Shown here: in pieces, positions 1-8,587 of the stretch
Position numbering within the stretch: position 1 is the first letter of the stretch
Layout: the number at the start of each line of letters is the position of its first letter
Source: Chromohalobacter sp. 296-RDG
Lineage (GTDB): Bacteria; Pseudomonadota; Gammaproteobacteria; Pseudomonadales; Halomonadaceae
Direction: 5' to 3'
NCBI RefSeq assembly: GCF_029889885.1
Contig: NZ_JARANY010000004.1
Span: forward strand, 1-64,000
Length of the DNA: 64,000 nucleotides
The notes under the pieces: model-generated
Database searches by the model: none
What the model saw: only the letters and a program-made list of their open reading frames with translations
What the model was told of the DNA's origin: nothing
Made by a program: the position numbers and the translations under genes

Positions 1-1
1 G

Positions 2-250
2 CTCGCGGTGGGCATCATTCCCATTCCTTTCCAGATCGCTATGCTCGCTGCCGGTTCCAGCGGCTACCCATTTCCGTTGTTCCTGTTGGCCGCCTTGCTG
101 GCCCGGGGCGTACGTTATTTCGGCCTCGCCTTGCTGGTGCACCTTGCCGGAGACGCGGCCCTGTCATTGTGGCGGCGCCACGCACGCCCCATCGGCGTGC
201 TGGGCATCGCGCTATTTGGTATCTGGGCATATCTACAAGTGACAACGTAA
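2..250 (+). CDS. VTT/YqaA-family membrane protein, C-terminal part (5' end outside window)
   Basis: The frame is open from the first bases of the window, so this is the last 82 codons of a longer gene. It begins at a GIIPIPFQ segment followed by AAGSSGYPF and ARGVRYFG, which resembles the conserved proline and Arg-Gly region of the VTT (SNARE-associated/DedA-like, YqaA type) domain. Two hydrophobic stretches follow (about residues 22-50 and 62-80). Proteins of this family are inner-membrane proteins linked to envelope homeostasis and lipid or ion transport; the exact substrate here cannot be read from a fragment. It ends 97 bp before the next gene, and that gap probably holds the promoter of the downstream cluster. 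Confidence 0.6.
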   Translation, partial: LAVGIIPIPFQIAMLAAGSSGYPFPLFLLAALLARGVRYFGLALLVHLAGDAALSLWRRHARPIGVLGIALFGIWAYLQVTT

Positions 251-347
251 GCACTTACACAACCCCGCCACGCTCATCAACTTGTTAAGTAACCTTTAAG
301 CCAAACGATGCACTCTATCCTCAACGTCCTTCGTCGAGGGTAGAGCG

Positions 348-1049
348 ATGCATGAGCCACGCAGTCCTCATTCCATTACCGCAGCGCTGTCACCACTGAC
401 TTGGCGCGAAGCCCATACGGGCGAGCGCGCCGAGTTGGAAGCCTTCATCGTCAACGGTTACGCCCGCGAACACGGTGCCACCCTGAGCCACTTCCAGCCA
501 CGCCTATTCGGCCTGTGGCAGGGGCCAACCCTGCAGGCAGCGCTGGGGATACGCCATGCTGGGCGTGACACGCTGTTCCTCGAGCGCTATCTGGATGCAC
601 CGATCGAGCAGTGTCTGGCTGAAGTGCTCGACCATACGGTCTCGCGCGACCATGTCGTCGAGGTCGGCAGTCTCACCACGCTGCGCCGTGGCCTGTTGCG
701 ACCACTGATCGTGACGCTGATCGAGACCCTGGTCGACGAAGATATGCAATGGCTGACGTTTACCGCTACTACTCAGGTCCGTAACGCCTTCCGCCGACTG
801 GGACTGGAAGCCTCACCGCTAGTCGAAGCCGATCCGACTCGCCTGGGCCAGGAAAGCGCCGACTGGGGACGCTACTATACCAACGCTCCGATAGTGATGG
901 GCGGCGACATGCGTCTCGCCTGGCGGCACCTACAGACGGGCAATGCCGGAACATCGACCACGCTAGCCAGGCTTCCTGCGCTTGAACGAGCATCACTGGT
1001 GGCCCCGTCCAGGCACGGCGACCCTCTCGTGGGGTGCAGCAATGCCTGA
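348..1049 (+). CDS. Thermostable-hemolysin family protein (GNAT-like acyltransferase fold)
   Basis: 233 residues. The body (about 15-195) matches the thermostable hemolysin family first named from Vibrio, with the segments FIVNGYAREHGA, FGLWQG, LFLERYLD, VEVGSLTT and LTFTATTQVRNAFRRLG. These look like the strands and cofactor-side helix of an N-acyltransferase fold. There is no signal peptide or membrane segment, so a secreted pore-forming toxin is unlikely despite the name. The ATG at 348 follows a GAGGGTAGAG ribosome site. The stop overlaps the acyl ligase start by 8 bases (ATGCCTGA), so the two are translationally coupled. I infer that it transfers an acyl group made by the next gene's ligase; the family label is firmer than the reaction. 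Confidence 0.75.
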   Translation: MHEPRSPHSITAALSPLTWREAHTGERAELEAFIVNGYAREHGATLSHFQPRLFGLWQGPTLQAALGIRHAGRDTLFLERYLDAPIEQCLAEVLDHTVSRDHVVEVGSLTTLRRGLLRPLIVTLIETLVDEDMQWLTFTATTQVRNAFRRLGLEASPLVEADPTRLGQESADWGRYYTNAPIVMGGDMRLAWRHLQTGNAGTSTTLARLPALERASLVAPSRHGDPLVGCSNA

Positions 1050-2532
1050 GCGCTTATATCACCACCTCATCGACCTGGCACGGTCACAGCCAACGCTTAT
1101 CGTGTTTGAGGATGACCAGCAACAACTGAGCTATGCCGCGCTGATTGACGAGGTCGACGGCCGCATCGCGCGGCTGAAAGCAGCCGGAGCCGAGCGTGTA
1201 GGCCTGGCGTTGGACAACGGCACCGACTGGGCGCTCTGGGATCTGGCGCTAATGTTCGCCGGCTGCGTCAACGTCCCATTGCCGGGCTTCTTCTCGGCCG
1301 CGCAACTCGCCCATGTGACCAAGCAGGCCGGACTCGATACGCTAATCGGGCCACCCGAACTCGTCGCGTCGCTGGGCTTTGCGCCAGGCATCGACACCAC
1401 ACTGCATCGGCGCCGGGTCGACGCCGTGTCAGCGGTACCCGACGGCACCATCAAGATCACCTTCACCTCGGGCACCAGCGGCACTCCCAAGGGCGTATGC
1501 CTAGACGCCGAGGCGCCGCTGCGCGTCGCCGAAAGCCTAGCCACTGTGGCTACCAGCTGTGGCGTGAAACGCCACCTCGCCATGCTGCCACTAGGCACAC
1601 TGTTGGAGAATATTGGCGGCCTCTACGCACCCTTATGGATGGGAGCGACCAGCATCTTGCCCGGCCTCGCGTCGCTCGGCTGGCAAGGCGCCAGCGGCTT
1701 TGACATCGCACTCACTCGCCTTCAACTCGAAAAATACCGTCCTCATAGCCTAATTCTGGTGCCGCAACTACTCGAAGCCTTGCTTGGCGACTCGCCTTAT
1801 CCAGCAGTTCATGACATGCGTTTCATTGCTGTGGGCGGCGCTCGGGTATCGCCAAGCCTGCTCGATGCCGCCCAAGCTAACGGCTGGCCGGTCTACGAGG
1901 GCTATGGCTTGTCCGAATGCGCCTCGGTGATGACCCTAAATCGCCCCGGCGACAACCATCCCGGCAGCGCGGGCCGCCCACTGCCTCACGCGGATGTTCG
2001 TCTAACCGACGACGGCGAAGTGCTGGCCGGCGGCAGCACGATGCTCGGCTATCTCGGCGATGACACGCCTCCACCAACGTTCTGGCCGACCGGCGACCTG
2101 GGACGCTGGGAAGACGGTCGGCTCGTGCTGGTCGGACGTCGCAAGCAGCTATTCATCACCGCTTACGGACGCAACGTCGACCCCGCTTGGGTCGAGGCCG
2201 AACTCACCGCCGAGCTGGTGATCGCACAAGCCTGGGTGCACGGTGAGGCGCTGCCCGCCAATCGCGCACTGCTGGTGCCGGCGCGCTCGGATATTGATGA
2301 TACCCAACTCACCAAAGCTGTCGCTGCGGCCAACGCCCGGCTACCGGACTACGCACGCATCACCCACTGGCGACGTGCCCAACCGTTCAGTGCCGCTGAA
2401 GGCCTGACCACCGCCAACGGCCGACTGCGCCGCGACACGTTGGCTAGGCACTACCGCGACTGGCTCGATGCGCCTCTCGACACTATGTCCCCCACGACTA
2501 CGTTCAATCACACCTTGGAGGATACGCCATGA
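1042..2532 (+). CDS. AMP-forming acyl-CoA/acyl ligase (ANL superfamily)
   Basis: 496 residues from the overlapping ATG. ANL motifs are in order: P-loop-like FTSGTSGTPKG (about 140-150), GYGLSE (about 286-291), TGDLGRW (about 349) and the hinge region RRKQLFITAYGRN (about 367-380). The protein is shorter than classical FadD (about 560) and resembles the long-chain acyl-CoA synthetase branch. The C-terminal A10 motif reads LTTANGRLRR, so the lysine normally used for adenylation appears to be replaced by arginine. Expected reaction: carboxylate plus ATP gives acyl-AMP, then transfer to CoA or another acceptor. It overlaps both neighbours (8 and 4 bases), which indicates a common pathway. An in-frame start 60 bases upstream exists but would overlap the previous gene more. 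Confidence 0.85.
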   Translation: MPERLYHHLIDLARSQPTLIVFEDDQQQLSYAALIDEVDGRIARLKAAGAERVGLALDNGTDWALWDLALMFAGCVNVPLPGFFSAAQLAHVTKQAGLDTLIGPPELVASLGFAPGIDTTLHRRRVDAVSAVPDGTIKITFTSGTSGTPKGVCLDAEAPLRVAESLATVATSCGVKRHLAMLPLGTLLENIGGLYAPLWMGATSILPGLASLGWQGASGFDIALTRLQLEKYRPHSLILVPQLLEALLGDSPYPAVHDMRFIAVGGARVSPSLLDAAQANGWPVYEGYGLSECASVMTLNRPGDNHPGSAGRPLPHADVRLTDDGEVLAGGSTMLGYLGDDTPPPTFWPTGDLGRWEDGRLVLVGRRKQLFITAYGRNVDPAWVEAELTAELVIAQAWVHGEALPANRALLVPARSDIDDTQLTKAVAAANARLPDYARITHWRRAQPFSAAEGLTTANGRLRRDTLARHYRDWLDAPLDTMSPTTTFNHTLEDTP

Positions 2533-3218
2533 GCGCCTATCAACACCTTCAGCAGGCCACTGCCGACAATCGTGCCTGGCTACTCGCCTCCCCGATCATC
2601 CAGCGTGCCCTGGACGGGCGCATCAGCCGCGACGAGTACCTAGCGTTCCTCGGACAGGCCTACCATCACGTCAAGTATACCGTACCGCTGATGATGACTT
2701 GCGGCGCGCGCCTCCCTGAGCGTCTCGAGTGGCTGCGTGGCGCATTGGTCGAGTATATCGAGGAGGAGTACGGCCATCAGCGCTGGATCCTCGACGACAT
2801 CCGTGCCGCCGGCGGCGATCAGGATAGCGTGGCAACCAGTCGACCAGCACCGGCTACCGAGCTGATGGTGCGTTACGTGCGCGACATCATCACGCATGAC
2901 AACCCGGTAGGCTTCTTCGGTATGGTCTTCGTTCTCGAGGGCACCAGCACCGCGTTGGCCACCAACGCCGCCGTCTCGATTCGCGAGAGCCTCGGTCTGC
3001 CCCAGGAAGCGTTCCACTACCTAGAGTCCCACGGCGATCTCGATATCGGCCATCTGGCCTTTTTCGAAGGTCTGATCGACCGCCTCGACGACGATGTCGA
3101 TCTGCAGGCGGTTATCGATACCGCCAACATGGTCTACCGCCTATACGGCGCGATGTTCCGCGGACTCGACACTGACCACGACGCAGTCACGCAGGAGCTC
3201 GCTCATGCGTTGGTGTGA
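2529..3218 (+). CDS. TenA/heme-oxygenase-like diiron (HDO) family enzyme
   Basis: 229 residues, all-helical in appearance, with the TenA/heme-oxygenase-like fold. Candidate metal ligands: Glu75/Glu79 and His83 in EYIEEEYGHQ, Glu137 in FVLEGTS, and His168, Asp172, His175 in ESHGDLDIGH. The H-x3-D-x2-H spacing is that of heme-oxygenase-like diiron oxidases such as CADD and UndA, and it differs from thiaminase TenA, which needs a catalytic Cys. Known HDO members oxidise or decarboxylate fatty acids, amino acids or aromatic precursors using Fe2 and O2. The start overlaps the ligase stop as ATGA. Function here is inferred: oxidation of an acyl substrate handled by the neighbouring ligase and SDR. 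Family assignment is confident, substrate unknown. Confidence 0.8.
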   Translation: MSAYQHLQQATADNRAWLLASPIIQRALDGRISRDEYLAFLGQAYHHVKYTVPLMMTCGARLPERLEWLRGALVEYIEEEYGHQRWILDDIRAAGGDQDSVATSRPAPATELMVRYVRDIITHDNPVGFFGMVFVLEGTSTALATNAAVSIRESLGLPQEAFHYLESHGDLDIGHLAFFEGLIDRLDDDVDLQAVIDTANMVYRLYGAMFRGLDTDHDAVTQELAHALV

Positions 3219-3990
3219 TCGACGCGTCCTGCTCACTGGTGCCAGTGGCGGTATCGGCCGCGCCCTGGCCCTGTCACTGGCACGACGCGGCGCGCAGCTT
3301 TTACTGGTGGGCCGCAACGCGGTGGCCCTACAAGCGCTAGCCGATGAACTACCGATATCCGCCGAGTGGCGCGCCGTCGACTTGTGCGACGCCGAAGACC
3401 GCCAGTGCCTGCTCCAGGCCTCCCGTGAGCAGGATATCGACATGTTGATCAATGCCGCCGGCATCAATCATTTCGGTCTGTTCGCTCACCAGCCGCCGGA
3501 GAACGTGAGCGATCTGATTTCGCTCAACGTCACCGCCACGCTGCAGCTCACTCAGGCCATGCTGCCACTGCTCCAGTCCGCCGACGAGGCATGGGTCGTC
3601 AATCTCGGTTCGACGTTCGGTGCCATCGGCTATCCGGGCTATGCGAGCTACTGCGCCAGCAAGGCCGCGCTACGTAGCTTCTCGCAGGCCCTGCGTCGCG
3701 AGCTCGCCGACACCAAGATTCATATCCACTACGTCGCCCCACGGGCCACGCACACGGCGATGAACGACGCCACGGTGGATGCCCTCAACGCCGAGCTGGG
3801 GAACGCCATGGACAGCCCTGAGCAAGTCGCCGAGGAGATCATCCGCGCGGTCAATCAGCGCGCCACCGAACGCCATCTGGGCTGGCCCGAACGATTCTTC
3901 GTACGCCTTAATGCCATGCTGCCCGGGGTCGTCGACCGGACACTACGGCGCCAGCTCGGCACCATCCAACGCTTCGCCGGCCGTTCCTAA
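3205..3990 (+). CDS. Short-chain dehydrogenase/reductase (SDR)
   Basis: 261 residues counted from the ATG at 3205, which overlaps the upstream stop by 14 bases. The Rossmann motif TGASGGIG is at residues 11-18, the NAAG motif near 82, the catalytic Ser near 136 and YxxxK (Tyr149, Lys153) in YCASK, so the catalytic triad is complete. The C-terminal part (RHLGWPERFFVRLNAMLPG) resembles SDRs that act on lipid-type substrates. An NAD(P)H-dependent reduction or oxidation of a carbonyl or alcohol generated in the same cluster is the likely role. It is separated by only 26 bases from the periplasmic TPR gene downstream. The fold is certain and the substrate unknown. Confidence 0.88.
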   Translation: MRWCDRRVLLTGASGGIGRALALSLARRGAQLLLVGRNAVALQALADELPISAEWRAVDLCDAEDRQCLLQASREQDIDMLINAAGINHFGLFAHQPPENVSDLISLNVTATLQLTQAMLPLLQSADEAWVVNLGSTFGAIGYPGYASYCASKAALRSFSQALRRELADTKIHIHYVAPRATHTAMNDATVDALNAELGNAMDSPEQVAEEIIRAVNQRATERHLGWPERFFVRLNAMLPGVVDRTLRRQLGTIQRFAGRS

Positions 3991-4016
3991 GCCACGGCCT
4001 CTTTCAGAGATCGGTC

Positions 4017-4691
4017 ATGTCCATCACTTCCCGCCTTACCCATCATGCCCGGCGCTTCGCGGTCATCACTACTCTCGCCGGACTGGCACTAAGTCTTTCG
4101 CCCGTCGCCTTGGCAATGAGCGATACCGTCACCAGCGGTGTCCATGAGTTGCAGAGCCGCTGGGCACGCATACAGTACAAGACACCTAAAGAGCGTCGCG
4201 CCGACGGCTTCAATCAGCTCTATCAGCGCGCCCAAGCGTTGATTAACGACCAACCTGGTGCTGCCGAGCTTTACATCTGGGCCGGCATCATCCGCAGCAG
4301 CGAGGCTGGCGCCAAGGGCGGGCTGGGCGCGCTGCCACTGGTCAAGGAGGCCAAGAGCGACCTGGAGAAGGCCCTGTCGCTCGACGCCAATGCCCTGCAC
4401 GGCTCGGCCTATACCAGTCTCGGCGCCCTCTACTATCAGGTGCCCGGCTGGCCTATCGGCTTCGGCGACGATGACAAAGCGAAAGCGATGCTGCAGAAAG
4501 GCCTAGGGCTCAATCCCAATGGCATCGACCCACTCTACTTCTGGGGCGATTTTTTGCATGATCAGGGCCAGGATGTCGCAGCGCGCCAGGCTTTGCAGAA
4601 GGCACTCAAGGCCCCACCGAGACCCACTCGCGACGTCGCCGATCAAGGCCGGCGCGAACAAATTCATCAATTACTCGATGAGCTGGACTGA
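4017..4691 (+). CDS. Exported TPR-repeat protein, function unknown
   Basis: 224 residues with a clear signal peptide (Arg/His-rich n-region, hydrophobic stretch about 16-30, likely cleavage after SPVALA). The mature part shows TPR-like helical pairs: FNQLYQRAQALINDQP, AELYIWAGIIRSSEA, AKSDLEKALSLDANA, KAKAMLQKGLGLNPNG and AARQALQKALKAP. It recalls the TRAP-transporter-associated TatT-type periplasmic TPR proteins, though no transporter gene is near. It lies 26 bp behind the SDR and is probably the last gene of that operon, which suggests that the product or carrier of the pathway reaches the periplasm. Family call moderate, function not known. Confidence 0.7.
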   Translation: MSITSRLTHHARRFAVITTLAGLALSLSPVALAMSDTVTSGVHELQSRWARIQYKTPKERRADGFNQLYQRAQALINDQPGAAELYIWAGIIRSSEAGAKGGLGALPLVKEAKSDLEKALSLDANALHGSAYTSLGALYYQVPGWPIGFGDDDKAKAMLQKGLGLNPNGIDPLYFWGDFLHDQGQDVAARQALQKALKAPPRPTRDVADQGRREQIHQLLDELD

Positions 4692-4789
4692 GCGAGAAAC
4701 GCACGGGTTGTGTTATCGATGGGCTGCCCCCAGAGTAAAGAAATATTGAGCCGACTAACGACTCATTCGATTTCTCTACCGAGGCCACC

Positions 4790-5785
4790 ATGTCCCGACT
4801 CTCGCAAATTCCGCTATCCGTGCTCGATCTCGCCCCGATCGCGCATGACGGCACGCCCGCCGAGACCTTCGAACGCATAGTCGATCTCGCCCAGCTCACC
4901 GATACTCTGGGCTACAACCGCTATTGGCTGGCCGAGCATCACAACATCGACGGCATCGCCAGTGCCGCCACGTCCTTGCTCATCGGCCATGTCGCTGGCA
5001 AGACGCAACGTATCCGCGTGGGCAGTGGCGGCATCATGCTGCCCAATCATCCGCCGCTGGTGGTCGCCGAACAATTCGGCACCCTGGAAACGCTCTATCC
5101 CGGTCGCATCGATCTCGGCCTGGGACGCGCGCCCGGCTCCGACGGCGTGACCATGCAGGCCATGCGCCGCAATCCTCGCGCCGGCGTGAATGACTTCCCC
5201 GACCGCTTGGCCGAACTACGCGGCTATCTGGGCGACGTCCAGCCCGACCAGCGCGTCAAGGCGATCCCCGGTCAGGGCACGCATGTCCCGCTCTGGCTGC
5301 TGGGCTCCAGCGACTTCAGCGCGCGCCTCGCCGCACAGCTCGGCCTGCCGTTCGCCTTCGCCGGACAGTTCGCGCCGGGCTACATGCTCGAGGCCATCCA
5401 GCTCTATCGGCAGATGTTCCAGCCCTCCGACGTGCTGGACGCGCCGTACGTGATGCTGGGCATCCCGCTAGTCGCTGCCGACAGCGACGCACATGCGCAG
5501 TATCTCGCCACCACTCAGCAGCAAAAGTTCCTCAACCTGATTCGCGGCAAGAGCACGCGGACCCTGCCGCCTGTCGAAGCACTCGACTGGTCGCCGCAGG
5601 AACGCGCCATGGTCAGCCAGAACCTCGGCGCCTCCATCGTCGGCGGCCCCGATACGATCCGCGAGGAACTCGAGAATTTCCTGGCACATACCCAGGCCGA
5701 CGAACTCATGATCAACGGTGATTTCTACAACCATGAGGACCGCCGTCGCTCGTACGAGATTCTCGCCGATGTCTGGAAAGGCTGA
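4790..5785 (+). CDS. Luciferase-like (LLM class) flavin-dependent oxidoreductase, YhbW type
   Basis: 331 residues with the bacterial luciferase fold. Typical segments: [10 protein letters not shown] at the N-terminus, [34 protein letters not shown] split over two strands, and [15 protein letters not shown]. This matches the YhbW/alkanal-monooxygenase-like subgroup, which uses reduced flavin and O2. The ATG at 4790 is preceded by ACCGAGGCC. A 98-bp gap separates it from the TPR gene, so it may be its own transcript, ending at the strong terminator at 5811. Substrate unknown. Its position next to an acyl-ligase/HDO/SDR cluster makes a link to long-chain aldehyde chemistry possible but unproven. 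Confidence 0.88.
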   Translation: MSRLSQIPLSVLDLAPIAHDGTPAETFERIVDLAQLTDTLGYNRYWLAEHHNIDGIASAATSLLIGHVAGKTQRIRVGSGGIMLPNHPPLVVAEQFGTLETLYPGRIDLGLGRAPGSDGVTMQAMRRNPRAGVNDFPDRLAELRGYLGDVQPDQRVKAIPGQGTHVPLWLLGSSDFSARLAAQLGLPFAFAGQFAPGYMLEAIQLYRQMFQPSDVLDAPYVMLGIPLVAADSDAHAQYLATTQQQKFLNLIRGKSTRTLPPVEALDWSPQERAMVSQNLGASIVGGPDTIREELENFLAHTQADELMINGDFYNHEDRRRSYEILADVWKG

Positions 5786-5810
5786 GTCTCACACTACTCA
5801 TCCCTTCAAA

Positions 5811-5842
5811 CGCAAAAGGCCGGCTGACGCCGGCCTTTTGCG
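5811..5842. terminator. Bidirectional rho-independent terminator
   Basis: A perfect 13-bp stem CGCAAAAGGCCGG / CCGGCCTTTTGCG encloses a 6-base loop. It has A and T tracts on both arms, so it can stop the flavin oxidoreductase transcript on the + strand and the transaldolase transcript on the - strand. Confidence 0.9.
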
Positions 5843-5863
5843 TTCATGTAGTACGACTGCGCC

Positions 5864-6814
5864 TCACCCCAGCCGCGCGGCGAGTTTCTCCTCCAACGTT
5901 GCCTGATCGTCGGCGAAGCGGCGGATGCCCTCGGCGAGCTTCTCTGTCGCCATAGCATCCTGATTGAGCCCCCAACGAAATTCGGTTTCATTGATCGGTG
6001 TGAGTCGCTCGCTGGAATCTCCGACATCGCTGATCTTGCGCTCTATCGCGCCTTCCTGGCCCTCGAGTTCCTCGAGCAGCGCCGGCGAAATAGTCAGGCG
6101 GTTGCAGCCGGCCAGCCCCAGGATCTGGCCCTTGGTACGGAAGCTTGCGCCCATGACCACGGTGTCGTAGCGGTAGCGGCTGGCGATATCGCATACCTCG
6201 CGCACGAACACGACGCCCGGGTCTTCATCCGGCGCGTACTCCTGCCCGGTTTTCTGCTTGTACCAATCGGTGACGCGGCCCACGAAAGGCGAGATAAGAT
6301 ATACCCCGGCATCGAAGCAGGCACGGGCCTGCGCCTTGGAGAACAGCAGCGTCAGATTGCACTGAATGCCCTCTTTCTCGAGCTGTTCGGCGGCACGAAT
6401 GCCTTCCCAGGTGGAGGCCAGCTTGATCAGCACGCGTTCACGGCCGATCCCACGCTGCTCGTAAAGCTCGATGAGACGATGCGCTTTCTTGATGCTCGCC
6501 TCGCGGTCGAAGGACAGCTTGGCAGCCACTTCCGTGGACACGCGCCCCGGAATCAGTTGCGTGATCTCACTGCCCATGGCGACGGACAAACGATCCACTG
6601 CTTCGTCGACCCGGGCCTGGGGATCGGCGATATCGGCCTTGACCTGCGCCAGCGTCTCGTCGATCAGCGCTTGATGGCCGGGCAGCTCGAAGGCCTTGAG
6701 GATCAGCGAAGGATTGGTCGTGGCATCGTGCGGCTGATAGCGCTTGATGGCCTCGAGATCGCCGGTATCGGCGACTACCATCGAAAGTTGCTTGAGAGCC
6801 TCGAGTTGCGTCAT
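5864..6814 (-). CDS. tal: Transaldolase
   Basis: 316 residues, the normal length of TalB-type transaldolase, which transfers a dihydroxyacetone unit between sedoheptulose-7-P and glyceraldehyde-3-P in the cytosolic pentose phosphate pathway. The N-terminus [11 protein letters not shown], the phosphate-binding [10 protein letters not shown], the Schiff-base lysine in [14 protein letters not shown] and the segment [17 protein letters not shown] are all canonical. The start at 6814 has an AGGAT ribosome site. The frame runs further upstream without homology. It lies 37 bp behind xylulokinase in the same direction, so a shared pentose/polyol operon is likely: the kinase makes xylulose-5-P and Tal consumes downstream intermediates. 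Confidence 0.97.
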   Translation of the reverse strand: MTQLEALKQLSMVVADTGDLEAIKRYQPHDATTNPSLILKAFELPGHQALIDETLAQVKADIADPQARVDEAVDRLSVAMGSEITQLIPGRVSTEVAAKLSFDREASIKKAHRLIELYEQRGIGRERVLIKLASTWEGIRAAEQLEKEGIQCNLTLLFSKAQARACFDAGVYLISPFVGRVTDWYKQKTGQEYAPDEDPGVVFVREVCDIASRYRYDTVVMGASFRTKGQILGLAGCNRLTISPALLEELEGQEGAIERKISDVGDSSERLTPINETEFRWGLNQDAMATEKLAEGIRRFADDQATLEEKLAARLG

Positions 6815-6851
6815 GGCAAATATCCTGTAACGAAAAGGGTCATCGCGCGTC

Positions 6852-8348
6852 TCATGGCGCGACGTCGTAGCGTTCGGCCAGCGCTTGACGGTAACGCTGG
6901 TAGAGTTCCTGATAACGGCGCACCGGTTCGCCACGCGGGCGGGTCAGGGTATCGAGATCCACCTCGACGAGGCGTTCGGTCAGTGCCGCCAACGACTCGC
7001 CCCGCCCACGCGTCTGAGTATCGCACCAGGCAGCCTGAATCGCCCCGCCCAGGGCAGCAGCCTCGGTAATGCGTGGACAGATCACATCGACATCCAGCAC
7101 ATCGGCAACGATTTGGCGCCAGACGGCACTCTTGGCGCCACCGCCGACCAGACGGACTTGGCTGGCCTGCGATGCCAGCTCGCCCAAGCGTTCGAACCCA
7201 TAGCGTAGCCCGAACGTCGTCCCTTCGACTACCGCGCGACAGAGATTGTCCGCCGTCGTGTTGAGACTCGTCATGCCCTCGAAGCTGGCGGTGGCATGCG
7301 GCAGTGCCGGGACGCGCTCACCATTGAAAAAAGGCAACGCCATGACGCCCTCGGCGCCCAGCGGGGCTCTAGCCACCCGCTCGCCGAAGGTCTCCAGATC
7401 GAACCCGAACAGCTCACGAACCTTGGTTGTCGCCGAGGTCACGTTCATGGTGCAGATAAGCGGTAGCCACCCGCCGTGACTGGCGCAGAAATTGGCCACC
7501 TGGGCGTCCTCGGCTTCCATCGACGCGGCCGAATGCGCGTATACGGTTCCCGAGGTACCCAGGCTCAGGGTCACCATACCGGGGGCGATGTTGCCGGTGC
7601 CGATGGCCGCCATCATGTTGTCGCCGCCACCACTGGACACCAGAACGTCATCACCGAGGCCCAGCAGGCGCGCGACCTCGGGACGCACCGTTCCCACTGG
7701 GGCGTGCGAGTCGATCAAACGCGGTAGTACCGCGTCCGGCGACAGTTCGGGCGCCATGATTTGGAACACATCATGACGCCAGTTGCGCGTGCGGGTATCG
7801 AAATACCCGGTGCCGGAGGCATCGCCGCACTCAGCGACACGTTCGCCGGTCAGCCAGAAGTTCAGATAGTCGTGGGGCAACAGCAAGGTGGAGATACGCT
7901 GATAGGCGTCCGGATGCGTATCGCGCAGCCAGGCGACTTTCGAGGCCGTAAAGCCGGTTTGCAACACCAGCCCCAGCTTGTCCAGGCAGCCTTGCCGGCC
8001 ACCCAAGCGCTCTATCAGCGTCTCGTTATGCAGCGCCGTTTCGGTATCGCACCACAGCTTCGCGGGATGCAGTGGCTGGCCATCGGCATCCAGCGCAACC
8101 ATGCCGTGCTGCTGCCCCGAGACACCGATGGCGCGGATCTCGTGCGCATCGATCCGCGCCGCGCTCACCGCCTCTTGGAACGCCTCGGTCAAGGCCGCGA
8201 TCCATTCGCTAACATCCTGTTCGCGCTTGCCGTTATCGCCTTCGGTCAGATGATGCGGACGACTCGCCTCGCCCAGAATCGCCGCACGCTCGATATCGAC
8301 CACCACGACCTTGGTGCTCTGCGTTCCACAATCCACGCCCACGTACAT
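6852..8348 (-). CDS. xylB: Xylulokinase
   Basis: 498 residues, FGGY carbohydrate kinase family. It phosphorylates D-xylulose to xylulose-5-phosphate with ATP in the cytosol. N-terminal phosphate motif [11 protein letters not shown], substrate loop [11 protein letters not shown], catalytic-region [11 protein letters not shown] and the C-terminal ATP site [11 protein letters not shown] are present. No xylose isomerase or transporter is nearby. Instead, just upstream on the same strand is the last part of a polyol dehydrogenase (8412-8576), so the gene probably came from a mannitol/arabinitol utilisation operon in which the dehydrogenase supplies xylulose. Transaldolase follows. Confidence 0.95.
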   Translation of the reverse strand: MYVGVDCGTQSTKVVVVDIERAAILGEASRPHHLTEGDNGKREQDVSEWIAALTEAFQEAVSAARIDAHEIRAIGVSGQQHGMVALDADGQPLHPAKLWCDTETALHNETLIERLGGRQGCLDKLGLVLQTGFTASKVAWLRDTHPDAYQRISTLLLPHDYLNFWLTGERVAECGDASGTGYFDTRTRNWRHDVFQIMAPELSPDAVLPRLIDSHAPVGTVRPEVARLLGLGDDVLVSSGGGDNMMAAIGTGNIAPGMVTLSLGTSGTVYAHSAASMEAEDAQVANFCASHGGWLPLICTMNVTSATTKVRELFGFDLETFGERVARAPLGAEGVMALPFFNGERVPALPHATASFEGMTSLNTTADNLCRAVVEGTTFGLRYGFERLGELASQASQVRLVGGGAKSAVWRQIVADVLDVDVICPRITEAAALGGAIQAAWCDTQTRGRGESLAALTERLVEVDLDTLTRPRGEPVRRYQELYQRYRQALAERYDVAP

Positions 8349-8411
8349 GCTCTCTCCTTCGGCTGCATCGCATTCCCCGGTGGGGTATGGAGTATCCGCT
8401 CCTTGGCCGTG

Positions 8412-8576
8412 TTACGACATACGACCCTCGACCAAGGCGTGGAGCGTCGCGCGCGCTCCCTCGGCATGCAAGGACTCAAGCGCCTGAAGATAAGCGTCGC
8501 GGAAACGCGCGTCATTCGCCAGGTCGCCGAACAAAGTAGACTGCTCGATGAACGCCGTTGGCACGCCGCGAACGCG
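8412..8576 (-). pseudogene. C-terminal remnant of a mannitol/arabinitol dehydrogenase family gene
   Basis: Reading the - strand, an open stretch of 54 codons ends at a TAA (8412-8414). It contains TLFGDLANDARF, DAYLQALESLH and EGARATLHAL, the pattern that closes long-chain polyol dehydrogenases of the mannitol 2-dehydrogenase / D-arabinitol 4-dehydrogenase family. A stop codon in frame at 8577-8579 precedes it, and the sensor kinase gene ends at 8588, so the other 400-plus residues are gone. In Pseudomonas and Klebsiella such dehydrogenases sit directly upstream of a xylulokinase, which is the order here. I read this as a truncated relic left by a deletion; the homology call rests on pattern recall, not a search. 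Confidence 0.6.
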
Positions 8577-8587
8577 TCAGATGACGA

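Noticed and set aside
348..1049. Secreted hemolysin toxin
   Set aside because: No signal peptide or membrane-active segment; the acyltransferase-like motifs and the overlapping acyl ligase argue for an enzyme.
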